The position numbers were made by a program, and so were the translations under genes. This document shows positions 28,401-40,040 of a DNA stretch of 64,000 nucleotides, piece by piece. How positions within the stretch are numbered: the stretch's first letter is position 1; each line of letters opens with the position of its first letter. The DNA is taken from NCBI GenBank assembly GCA_037975125.1, contig CM075852.1, positions 3,203,214-3,267,213 of the forward strand, given 5' to 3'. Under the pieces are notes generated by a model. That model did no database searches. It saw only the letters and a program-made list of their open reading frames with translations, and was not told the DNA's origin. This DNA comes from Latrodectus hesperus (taxonomy: Eukaryota > Arthropoda > Arachnida > Araneae > Theridiidae).

Positions 28401-31400
28401 TATATTGTATAAAAGATCATGATTCAATAATTTCAAAAACTAGAATATTAGAATGAAAAATAAAACTTAATGTATAATTTTGAAAAAAAAAATCCTCTTT
28501 AAAAGCATGAACATTATTAAATATATAATATAAGGCGATTGACATTATATTTAAGTCAATAATTGCTGTGAAAGTTTGCGAGTATATATTACTGTATAAT
28601 TATAAGTGTACATCAGGATAAAATGTATGAAAAATTATGAAAAGATTTTAGCAATAATGTTTTATTTTGGGACTATTAATATGCAATAAAAACATTCGTT
28701 TTAGAAAATTATTCATATAGTCTTTAAAAATACTGTTTATTTTTTAGTTGAAGTTAATAAAATTTTTGTAAAACATACAATCAGGAAAAATTAAAAACAT
28801 TCTAAAAGTTATTGTCAAGAAAAATATATCAACATAGTAAATAATATATTATTCAAATTTTCCTGTAATACATTACAAATTATAATATTTTTAAAAAATA
28901 ATTTAAAACATTATTTTTTATTATAAATTCTGTAGTAATAGAAATCTAATTTGCTGATAATTTTAAAAAGTTAAAGTTTTGCGGAATTTAGCAAAGTTTT
29001 TTGGAGGAATTCTAAGTATTTATTTTATTATATTATTTGAATTTTTTCTGCTATAAGGTAATAATAAAAACAGTTAAAATGATAATTTTTTATTTTGAAT
29101 TAAATGGCCATAATTCTTTGTAATAAGAAAAAACAATTTTTTATTGTTATCTTTCAGTTATATAAAACTATCAAAATGAAAAAAATTTAAATTTACTAAA
29201 ATAATTTTATGCTAGTTTGTAAAATGTTACTTATATGATGTAAATAGCTTGTGATATTGAAAAGTTTGTATATTTTTTAAGTGGGAAACAAATATTCTAT
29301 TTTCTTTATTGCGAGAATTTCGTTTTGTTATTTTTTAATTTAATTGCAGTTTATTTTTGTGTATAATATTCATTGTATTATTTACATGGTTTTAAAGCTG
29401 CCACTTTAATGTGTTTTAATTACCCATTGCAATAATTCTTATCAGCTAAACTTTCTTGAGTTCTTGAAATATAATAATACTTTTGGAATTATGATTGTTT
29501 CACTCAAATTTTATTTATTTTGAGGCAAATTATTGATTAGTTGGCATTGTTTTACTTATATATTTTTATGCTAAAATATATGAACTACAAAAAATTGCTA
29601 GAAGTACTTTTTACATACATTTTGAGACAGATATATTACTGATAACTATTCTTCGAAACATCATTACACTTCAGTTTAAAGCTATTTTTGTCACTGATAA
29701 TTTAAAGCTTAACGGGTGAAATCTACATTTATTATAACAACTAGTTCTTTTATTTTTGTTTATATACTCTATAAATTAATAAAATATCATTAAAATTCCA
29801 CAATTCATGCGGAAAGGCGTCACGAATTCGCAATCCAATTTGAATAAAACATTGAATAAGTTAGAGTGTAATCAAATATACGTAATTTACTATTTAGAGA
29901 TATAATAGAATAATTAGAAATAATATTTCTCATTTTTACAACAGTTAGAGAATAAGGTTTAAAATAACAATACAATAGACTTATTTTTGACTTTCGATAA
30001 TGATATTACTATATTGATGGCATATAATCATTTCTATTGAATCACTGTAAAAATTACTTGCATTGTTTCACTTAAATTTGCAGAATTCTCTATATAATGA
30101 ATTTTAAACAGAATAAAGAAGCTCACTGAAAATAAAAGTACCGTCTATTAATTTTAACCAATTACCTTCCTTTAGTAGTGTCATTATCGTGTCAGTACCC
30201 CCGAATGTTTATTCCTGAAACCCTCCTCGATTGGGAGAAATGACTTACTTGTTATTCTTCAGATATCTTCTCTGTTCTTCTCGGTAAAAAATCAGGTAGG
30301 TTTACATTTGAAGGTGCATATTCAGTGATACATTTTTAAGATGCCGAAGCATGTTGCTTTAAGAGGAGCAGGATGTGGGAATCTGTATCATTTAATATGT
30401 CAGGATAGGTGCACCATGGAACAGGAATAGAGGATGGTCGAATGTCAGCCGGCGACCTCCCTTTTCTTTCTCACACCAGCTTTCGTTCTCCTTTACAATT
30501 TGGAATTTATCGCCACATTTGGCGACGTTTCCTGTTTTCCTCCTGCGATTTTAATCGGATAAATATTAATACATTTAAATAAACTGAGAAATTTTTTTCT
30601 TATAATTTTTTGAAGAAATTGATGAAATTTTATTCACATTCATTAAAATTTACATTTTAGTTGAATTAGTTTTATAGCTATTTAGTTTAATTATAATTTG
30701 AATCAATTATAATTCAATTAAGGTAATCAAATTAATGAATTAAAATTAAAAAAGTATTTTTACTCAGATAAAAATTGAATAAATTTTGATAGATGTAAAA
30801 ATGGTATATATTTTAAAGTAATCATTTTACTGATATGATTTTTAAAATTAAATAAACACAAAGTATTGCTTTATTATAAATATTCTTTTCATTTAACGAT
30901 TTATGAAATGGAAGATGTTATATTTATAGTATTTATTCAAATTTCCTTCTTTTTTTTTTGAAAATTCAAATTATTTCTATATTTTATTCAAATCTAAGTA
31001 TTTGTCAAGATAGTTAAACATCTTTTGAGAGTATTTTATTCTTCAGTATACTAGATAGTGTTTGTGAACTGTTATATCTAAATTTTATTTTATTTAAGTT
31101 CTTTAAATGTAATTATTAACATTATGAAAATACATAAATGTATTCTTAAATTATAAATCAAGGTCATTCGAAATATGTAATTTCTTCTAACATTCACAAA
31201 TATAATATACAAAAAGTTATATGAGGAAACGGAACAATAAAACGATACTTTGACAGTTGCTCACCAAAATTATAGCTTCGTAGATTACTTTTCCTACATT
31301 ATATGTATTAATGCTGAGAAATCCACTCTTTTTAATTAATTTTAATACATTCTTCAAGCATTTTTATTTTGACATAAAATATTTTTTTATGAAATGAAAT

Positions 31401-34096
31401 TCTATGAAATTTCAACATTTAAATATTTAATTTAAATATGAAAAGGCAATAAAATAAGGTGGATAAATGAAGAATTAAATTTAACAACTTAAGTACATTC
31501 TCAAAATAATAAATCCTACCGTAATTAAAATGTTATTTGCGATACTTTTTTTTTATCGCCAAGACAAGTAACCTTTCTCGCCAATGGGATCTGAAACAAT
31601 TCCTGATCCCTCACCGCTTCATCGGAATCGATTATTCTTGTCCGCTCCTACGTCTGCGCATATTTACTAGATTTTCGGACTTCGGTGTGGGAAGAAGTGA
31701 TGTAATTAGATTTCTGTTCAATGGGCTAATACTTCATTTACTATTTTGCAGTGACAAAAGCATCTTTCAGATAGAAAATACAATTTTAGCAAAGTATATA
31801 AGGGATGAAATAAATTAGTATTATTGTTTCTAAAATTTTAAGAATTCATGTTTGTATATGTAAAATATATAAGAATGTATAAAATTTAAAGGTTATTAAA
31901 AATGAGAGATAAAAATAAAATTTTTGATGTATTCATAATGAACGCTATTAAAAAGCCATTAAAAATAAGGGTGAAAATTGTATTTGTTGTCAATAAACAA
32001 TATTAATCAATTAATCAAATAATGAATGCGCTTGGTTGTATATAGTTAGTTTTCGTTAATATGACTTCTTTCTAACATAAATTTCTGATAAAATCAAAAA
32101 TTTTGTATTAAATAAAATTTAATAAATATAGATTTTGTTTATTATTATTTATAAATAAAGATAGATTTTAAATATTAAAAAAATTAATTTTGAATTGGAT
32201 TATCAATAGAATCAATTAAAAAATTCAAATAAAATATTATCGAGGATAATGTTGGCACAAAATGTTCAGATGTTAAAAAATATATAATAAGAAATTTGTA
32301 ATATTGTTTTAAAAATTTAGATAAATTTATTAATAAAATTTTCCCCAGATTGAGAAGTTTTTGATACAAGTTATTTTGATTTTCTAATGTTTTATTTTTA
32401 AAGCTAAAATTACTTTATTTCGATAAAAAAGTTTCAAAAAACATAAAAATGTATTATATAGAAAATATACACAGTAATTTTTTATGAATATTATGTTTTT
32501 TGAAAATGATATAACTTGAAAATGTGTAAGTTTACATTTTTATCCTTTGCAATAAATCAAAATTTTATAATTAATAGCTTGATAAAATTAATTTTTATCA
32601 GTAAAAAATATGCTTATACATTTAATGAAAATTGACAAATTTGACTTTATTTTTTAATATTTTGTACAACAAAAATTTGTTGAAGAAAGGAGGAATAACC
32701 TAACTTCATCTATTTATTTCCAAAGCATTTAGTGGAAAAATGTAGATTTATAAATATACCTTAGTGATATTTATAGGAAAACACATTGAAATCGGCAAAA
32801 AACTAGCTATTCAACAATATAAATCCTTCTATAGTTAATAAATAACTATATAATAAAAAATGAGGAAATTTAATATATATTTCTACATAAGTGGATGACT
32901 ATCATCGTTACTTAAATTCATTAAGTAAAAGTTTTAAAATTATTTTGAATTTACTGTATTTATAAATTTTACACACTTTATACATTTGCCTTTATGCAAT
33001 TGGACAAATAAATTAACACAAAACCATCAATTTGTAATATATCCGAAAGGTTTAACTAATTTAATGTAAATTTAGGTAACAAAACAAATTTAGGTAAATT
33101 TACATCCCTACAGAAAGAAAAACGAAATTTCATCTATACATTTTGAAAGAACTATTAATTATTATTTTTTTGGCTATCTTGCCAAGTATGGGCATTAAAA
33201 TGGCGCATATAACCAGGAATGCTATTTTCAGATAGTTTCAGTCTTAACGATTGGGTAAACCACGCCTTCTTGCAAATGGATTGAATCACGAAATGCCAAA
33301 AAATAATTACACATATTTTTGAATTTCTATCTTATAGTTTGCAAAAATAGCATTATTATTAATTTTTTCAGACAATGGAAATTTTTAAATCATAAGCATT
33401 TAAAATACATGTTTGCTTTTGTGAGATGTTTTAGTAAATTGAAGAAACTTGTACTTTTTTGACAACAAGGTGCAATTTTGAAATCATAAAAAAACAGAAT
33501 TAGCATCCGCTTGACTGTTAAATATAGTTTTATATGAAATTTATAAAACAAATTTAAAAAGATGAAGAGGATTTTTTTAAAAATTATTCTTAATGCTGTT
33601 GAATCAGAGACTAAGTATGCAAGCTTATTTTGGAAGTGGGAGAATAAAGTATGTGTTAAAATGTACGCAAAATTGTTTTAAAAGTTGTTTCTAAGAATTT
33701 GCATTTTCTTTAGCTATTTAACTTTTTATCCATTTATCGCCGTCTTTTACTTGAAAATGTATTTTTACGTAAAAATTTGCATAAATTGTAAAAAAACAAA
33801 AAACAAATATATATATATATATACAAATAAAGACGAAAGAAATAAGAGAAGACAAAACATTGAATATTAGCTATTTCTTTTTCTTCATATCCCATCACTA
33901 ATAATAAAATAATGAATTTTAGTTAAAGTAAAATTGTTGATAAGAAAACATTTATTGATGTTCATAAAATTGAATAATTATATAATTACCAGGATCAGGC
34001 TTAGAAATCCTGAAAGTATTAATTTGATTTATTATTATTAATTATAAAAAAAATTTACAGTCATTTTGATATGTGTTTAATATAATATAATTTAAG
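25465..34096. other. Long gene-free stretch (8.6 kb)
   Basis: Very A+T-rich. No splice-bounded exons or transposable elements recognised. Less A+T-rich patches at about 30170-30550, 31550-31720 and 33180-33300 are unassigned. A 17-bp perfect inverted repeat lies at 26414-26494. Confidence 0.5.
26414..26494. repeat. Inverted repeat, 17-bp perfect arms, 47-nt spacer
   Basis: GATAAAACAGTTTATTC at 26414-26430 and its complement at 26478-26494. Could be a very short MITE or a mutational palindrome. Confidence 0.85.
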
Positions 34097-34109
34097 AAAT
34101 AAAATTTAA

Positions 34110-34410
34110 GCCGACCTATGGCTGAGTGGTTAGCGTTCCTGACTCTTGAGCTGTGGGTCCCGGGTTCGAATCCCGGTTCGGGCATGGATGTTACTATCTC
34201 TCTGTGTTTCTCTGTCCTTTCTTGTGTGTTGATGTATGAATGTGGCCCGCCCTATAAACGGGTCTGTGGTGGTATGACGCGGGTAATGCTACTCGCCTCT
34301 TTGACTTGGTTCACAGGTGCCCGCTGGGTAACGACAAATGAGTAGCAGTTTCCGGCCTTGTTGTGGCGAAGGGTTAGTCACCCAAGTGCCCACCCTTATT
34401 AAAAAAAAAT
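34110..34410 (+). mobile_element. tRNA-derived SINE (family A) with perfect 13-bp target duplication
   Basis: The head begins GCCGACCTATGGCTGAGTGG and holds an A box (GGCTGAGTGGTTAGC) and a perfect B box (GGGTTCGAATCCC, 34162-34174). The body has TTCGGGCATGGATGT, CTGTCCTTTC, CCTATAAACGGGT, CACAGGTGCCCGCTGGGTAA and an A-rich tail. The target duplication AAATAAAATTTAA is identical at 34097-34109 and 34411-34423. The head is too degenerate to fold as a tRNA gene, since the acceptor arms do not pair well. Confidence 0.95.
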
Positions 34411-34666
34411 AAATAAAATTTAAATGTCAAAGAACTGGTAAAGGCTTCTACATTTTCAAATGTTATTTAGTAATATCCTTAATGTGTTTATTTTTATCAT
34501 AAAATCTGATAAAAATAAATGATACATTTTTTTCCTAAATTTTTTTTTATAAAAATATATAATGTTTTTTTAATTTTTTTTTATAAATGATGCTAATTTT
34601 TAGAAGCTCTTTTCCTTTTTGTAGGTTTTGTTTAAATATTAGATAAATTCATATATGTTGTGTATG

Positions 34667-34668
<2 letters not shown>

Positions 34669-34742
<74 letters not shown>
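34669..34742. repeat. (TA)n microsatellite
   Basis: About 36 TA units. The following mariner-group element inserted at its edge. Confidence 0.97.
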
Positions 34743-34745
<3 letters not shown>

Positions 34746-36184
34746 GGTGATTCAAAACTTATCGTACAAATTTCGTGACACGCCAGGAAAAAAAAAAAAC
34801 CGATTTCACATAGATTTATGTGCGCAAAACTACGCATGCGTATGTAGAGGGCGCTGTGTGTAGACAACCATCATCTCGCCCGACCACTCACGCTGTCATC
34901 AGTGTGCAAGCTGACTTGCAAGTAGTAAGATGAATCGTTTCACATATCAAGAGCTAGCGGATATGCATCTCGCATCTGGGGCCGCTGACGAAAACGACCG
35001 CCGAACTAGGCAAGTTTAGGAAGACTGATACCCCAACAGAAGAATACCGCAGCATGAAATGTTTGCACGCGTGCATCGCAATCTGTGCGAAAGTGGTTCA
35101 CTGCGCAGCAACATGCAGGATACGGGGAGAAGATGGCTAATGCGGACTGTCAATGTTGCAGAACAAGTGCTATAGTCTATCGAAGATAATCCGAATACCA
35201 GCACACGAGCTACTTCTCACCAGCTTGGTGTCACTCAGTCATCAGTGTGGCGGATACTGCACGATGAACGTGTGCATCCTTACCATGTGCAAAGGGTGCA
35301 GTTACTGCAACCCGATGATTAACCGAAGCGTGTGGAATTTGCACAATGGTTCATGCAGAAAGGTGCCGTGGATCTCATTTTCCCCACTTCTGTCCTTTTT
35401 AAAGATAAAGCTTCATTCACTCGTGAAGGTGTGTTCAGTACACACAATTCATATGTATGGGCTTACAACAACCCGCATGCTACCAGAAGTCACGCTGCGC
35501 AACATCGTTTTGCCTTCAATGTGTGGGCGGGAACCATTGGAGACTATTTGCTGGGACCTTACTTGCTACCGTATGGATTGGACGGCCGAAAATATCTAAT
35601 CTTTCTCGAGACAGTTTTACCGACTTTTTTGGGCGCTGTTCCTGCACATGTCCGCTGAGATATGTGGTATCAACATGACGGGGCTCCATCCCACACCACA
35701 ACTGCTGTGCGTACATACGGAGCTCGATGGATTGGCAGACGTGGATTGATCTCGTGGCCAGCCAGGTCATCTAATTTAACACCCATGGATTTCTTTTTTT
35801 GGGGAGCAATGAAAGACCTTGTGTATGAGACCCCCATCGACAGTGAAATGGACCTTGTTGCACGAATAGCGGCTGTTGCATTCACTGTCCGTAAAATGCC
35901 GGGAATTTTTGAAGATGTTCGGCGGTCAATGCAACGGCGCTGTTAAGTCTGTGTTCGTGTAAATGGTCGCAATTTGGAGCACATTCTGTTGAATTACTTT
36001 ATCTTGCTGTAATAAAAGTCACATTCCTTACCACTTAATTGCTTTCATTTCTTATGTTCTCTTTACTCGTCCATTTTGTTCATGTAGATGACGTTTGCGG
36101 ACATACTCTCCTATGTGAAGTCAGCTCCCTGACGTATTCCCTACCTCTCCACAAAATTTGCACGATAAGTTTTGAATCACCCTG
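34743..36184 (+). mobile_element. Mariner-group (IS630/Tc1/mariner) transposon, 1442 bp
   Basis: Ends are 31-base inverted repeats with one mismatch, starting CAGGGTGATTCAAAACTTAT. TA follows the right end (36185-36186), and the left end abuts the (TA)n tract. A single transposase frame of 338 codons fills the centre. Confidence 0.93.
34930..35946 (+). pseudogene. Mariner-group transposase, one frame with five premature stops
   Basis: From ATG at 34930 to TAA ending at 35946 the whole protein reads in one frame, with stops only at codons 30, 33, 82, 131 and 243. The N-terminus (FTYQELADMHLASGAADEN, YPNRRIPQHEMFARVHRNL) is the HTH part seen in this arthropod transposase group. SSVWRILHDERVHPYHVQRVQ is the second HTH end. 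The catalytic part has FKDKASFTREGVF, HNSYVWAYNNPHA, NVWAGTIGDYLLGPY, WYQHDGAPSHT and SSNLTPMDFFFWG. All three acidic positions can be placed: Asp159, Asp250 and Asp287, with 36 residues between the last two. Some stops are consistent with CpG decay. It is inactive as it stands. Confidence 0.93.
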
Positions 36185-36186
36185 TA

Positions 36187-37169
36187 TAATTAAAGAAATA
36201 TATAGATAATATATATTTCTTTAATCATGTTTGTAAAATCTCACCAAATATTTCATTAAAGTTTTTCCATAAAACATAATTTTTTTCCATAAACAATAAG
36301 GTCTCTTGTGCAAGAATAACGAAAGTATTCAAATTATTTCAAATATTTAGAATATATAGAAATATCTGAACTACGCATTTTTTGCGACATTTATTACACA
36401 GTAGGCTAATTAGACTCAAAATACGTAAACAAACTACAAAGAAATACTTTACAAGAACGAGACATTCTCATATATAAACCGAATGAAGTCTAAAAATGCA
36501 TATTGTAGCAATATCAGCTGACACGCCCTTTGGCCAAGACAACAACCAAACCCCAAGTTGGATGTTGCCAAAGAAGTAAAAGAAAATTTCTTTAAAAAAG
36601 ATATTGCGACATCACAGAGGAGAGAAATGGAAAATTATATATATTATAAAAAATTTTAAATATTAAACCAAACATACTGAAAGTTAATTACAAAATATTT
36701 ATTTAAAAATATTGGGAATATAAATTCATAGAACTTGTCTAATATATAATTTCTTTGATAACGCAAAAAAATTTCACCAAATCTTAAGTTAACTTTTTTC
36801 CATAAAACATGTTTGTGTAACAATTTCTTCTGTAACAATAATGTTAATATTCAAGCTTTTTGATTTGTTAAAATATTGGGAGAGAAAATGAATTTTAAGA
36901 TTACTTTTTATGTATAAAATTTTTTTAAATATTAAATTAATAGCATAGAAGTCTTTAAATAGTAATAATGAGCTTATGTTAATTTAAAAATATGTTTAAA
37001 TCTTGTATTTTTATAAATTAATATTAACTGTTGAAGATTATTTGTAATATCATGGCTGTACTGCAAAGGTAATGAATTATATTTTAAAATGGGGTATTGT
37101 GTATTTGCCTCCTCGTTGTGGAATTTGGTTAACGCTAAGTCGACTACAAATGCACATATCATCTCCACG
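36187..37169. other. Gene-free DNA
   Basis: Two weakly similar segments (about 36215-36330 and 36735-36855) share ATTTCTTT...TCACCAAAT and TTTTTTCCATAAAACAT, suggesting an old duplication. No gene recognised. Confidence 0.4.
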
Positions 37170-40040
37170 GAGAGAAATTTTCTACATGTACTGCATTGGA
37201 ATGTAAATGGCTTTAGTCAAGCTAAAAGAGTCGAATAAGAAAATAAAGTTAATCAGTTGAAAATCAACACTTTTTCAATCGTGGTAGCGAATTCTAAAAG
37301 GAGAGACAAAGATTTAAATTTAAGAATTACCTCATGCATTAGAGAAACAAAGATTTAAATTTAACAATTACTCCATAAAATAGAGAGACAATGATTTATA
37401 AATTTAAGAATTACTCCATGTATTATAGAGACAAAGACTTAAATTTAAGAATTTCTCCGTGTATTAGAGAGACAAAGATTTAAATTTAAAAATTACTCCA
37501 TGTATTTATTAAAAAAAACGAGGCAAGTAAGCAGTTTAATTTCAATCGGAGTGCGTGACACATTCACTGAGAAATTTTCTATTGTTAAAAAGATGGATGA
37601 CGGAGAATACAAAATAGAGACTGTTAAAATCGATATATAGAAGAATGAAAATCATTTTGAGGTATTCTCAATATAGATTCCACTGAGGAATAAACCAGTT
37701 TTTGAAATCATGGGGTGAGGAAATAAAACTACTTTAATTGTGGAGATTTTAATACTCATTCAGAGCAGTGTGGTTGTCAGGACTGAGACCATGCTGGTAA
37801 AGAGCTAGAGAATTTTATTTGTGCACATCAGCTACAACGTATTTATAAAACAACTAATGTGCACTCTTATGCGATGATAAATCTTGACTTTGTCACCTCA
37901 CAAATCTTGACCTTGTTATTGTTTCCTAGTCATTTTTCTAGATGAAAGACTAATGATCCTAATAAGATTGATTCTAATAAAATCCTAGTAATATTTCTCA
38001 AGGAAAGACTAGTCCTTTTCCTTTAAAACAATAATTTGTTGACACAATGTAAAATTGGGCTCAGAAAATTCCAGGCTACTAACCAACAGTTCCTTTTGTT
38101 ATCATAAGCAATCAAGGATGCCTTAAGTTAGAGAATGATTCTTGATGCAGTGTTTTTGGCTTTAAATCAGCCTATGATAGAGTGTGAAGATTTAATGTAT
38201 ATCATAAGTTATATAAGAAATGAGCATCTGTGGAACTATGCTATCATTGCTGAAGAGCTTGGCACAACAGCGCTTCCGTGCAGTAAGATATGGAAGTTAT
38301 TCCTCCTAACTCAAACAAACAGACACTGGATACAAACACAGGTGCTATACTTTTTAAAATCTATATTAACGCCTCTCCATTTGCTTTGGATTAGTTAGAA
38401 GATATCGAATGTGTTCTATAATCTGACGATTTGGTCTTCTGGACTTCGACTTCCAGGGAGAGACGAACACAGATAATAGATATTTATCCCCAGTATCTGT
38501 TTTTATCTATCTTTCAGATTACTGCGAGGTAAATGAGATGTAGACCAACATTAAAAAATCGGTAGTCCTTTAGACTAAATCGGCAACCACCAGAAATTGA
38601 TGTTATTTATAATGATTTTAATCTTAAAGAATCATATTACACCAAGTGCCTTGGAGTTGTATTTGATTAGAAATTAACTTGGAAGTCTCATGTTGAGAAA
38701 TTTGCTTTAAAGATGAAACATAGATCAAGAATTATAAAAAGACTTGCTGGTGCAAGGTGGGATTGCAGCAGAGACAACGTACAAAATGTGAATCAAACTA
38801 ATTTTAACAAATTGCTGTTAACCCCTTATAACATGTAGTTACGAATAATTTAGAAGTTGCTCAACACTAAATCTTGAGATTGACTACTGGTACAGTAAAA
38901 ATATATCCAATTCACAGGCTATGCTTTTACTTATTGATAACAAACCAATTAAAGTGGTAATTCTGGGAAAAACTTCGTAAATTTTTGAAAAATTAATACG
39001 TCTACCAGGTAACAACTTCTGGAGAAATTATGAAAACAGCAGATGTAGAAGATTTAAAAAGACTGTTGCTATTCATAGAATCCAGACTTTAAAGAAAAGA
39101 TTCGATATCCCTACTAATGCTGAAATTTTTCTCCAATCAGTTAGACCCTCGGTTTGTTGGTGGTTTACAAGGAAAGGCTCATTTGATTCAATCAGTACAT
39201 CAGAAGCTAACAAGCGAAGTAGAGTTGAAAGCATTTTCCATAGAGATTCTACACACTAAATACCCAAGTCAGTTCTGGTTGAATATTTATAGAAACGGAT
39301 CTCATCTTTCGCATGAATGAAACATAGCTGCTGGTGTCTTCTTTGATTTGTTTGAAGACTAATCGTTCTTTGGTCATTTTACCACACCATTTGATAAAGC
39401 GGTGGAAGCCATTAGGATGGAAATTTAACAACTTATTTCTAGATGAGAGAATTTTGATAAGGCTGTTATCTTGTCAGACTCAAAGTCTGCAATTCAAGCT
39501 ATCGTTTCTCGGAAACCAACTGATTTGGGAAGAACCAAAGACTACATTTCTAATTTCAGCATATTGCAATTCCTAAATAAAAATGTCATTTTGCAGTGGT
39601 TCTGGCACACTGCAGAATAAATGGAAATGAAAAGACTGCTTTTTGACAAGAAAGGGAAGCTGAATACTAAAATTCCACGGAATCTTTTCCTATATTCTGT
39701 TATAGGGCGATCTATTAAGGAATGTGTGTATACCGACTTCCGATCCACGCAAGCAAATCAAATTAAAGAAAAGCGCTGGAAAGAATCTCACTTAAACATT
39801 CCATCTACCCCTCGTAGATTTGCTGTTGCAGCTTTTCGTCCAGAGACAGAGCATGATTGCTTTGCATGTCATTTATTCCGACTCAGAATTATGACGTCCC
39901 CTAACTGTGTTTCATGCAAAATTGACACTATTATGGATACACTTCATCTCAATGAATGTCCTGAAGCTTTTGGATATTTATTTGAATGATATTGGCTGGC
40001 TAGAGACAAAATTCTAGATCTCCAGTTTATTTGGTAACCT
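37170..40040 (+). pseudogene. Decayed non-LTR retrotransposon (EN-RT-RNase H), about 2.9 kb
   Basis: Frame-hopping translation gives the ORF2 order of a LINE with RNase H. The endonuclease starts as LHWNVNGF near 37185 and has NCGDFNTHSEQ at about 37735-37770. The reverse transcriptase has a box with SDDLV at about 38432, where the YADD motif has a stop in place of its second half-site, and TKCLGVVFD at about 38640. RNase H has SDSKSAIQAI at about 39474. The C-terminal CVSCKIDT...HLNEC motif is at about 39915-39962. The last 122 codons (39621-39989) are still open. Many stops and frameshifts throughout: an old, dead copy. It is a different family from the intact LINE at 54459. No poly(A) or target duplication identified. 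Confidence 0.85.
37301..37507. repeat. Minisatellite inside the dead LINE, ~41-bp unit, five copies
   Basis: Units of the form GAGAGACAAAGATTTAAATT then TAAGAATTACTCCATGTATTA. They arose inside the endonuclease region; one unit reads about RDKDLNLRI, which fits the LINE frame. Confidence 0.88.

Noticed and set aside
34110..34190. A functional tRNA gene (good A and B boxes)
   Set aside because: The acceptor arms do not pair properly and the sequence continues into a SINE body with tail and target duplication. The same holds for the heads at 18716-19000, 47836, 50724-51037 and 61690.
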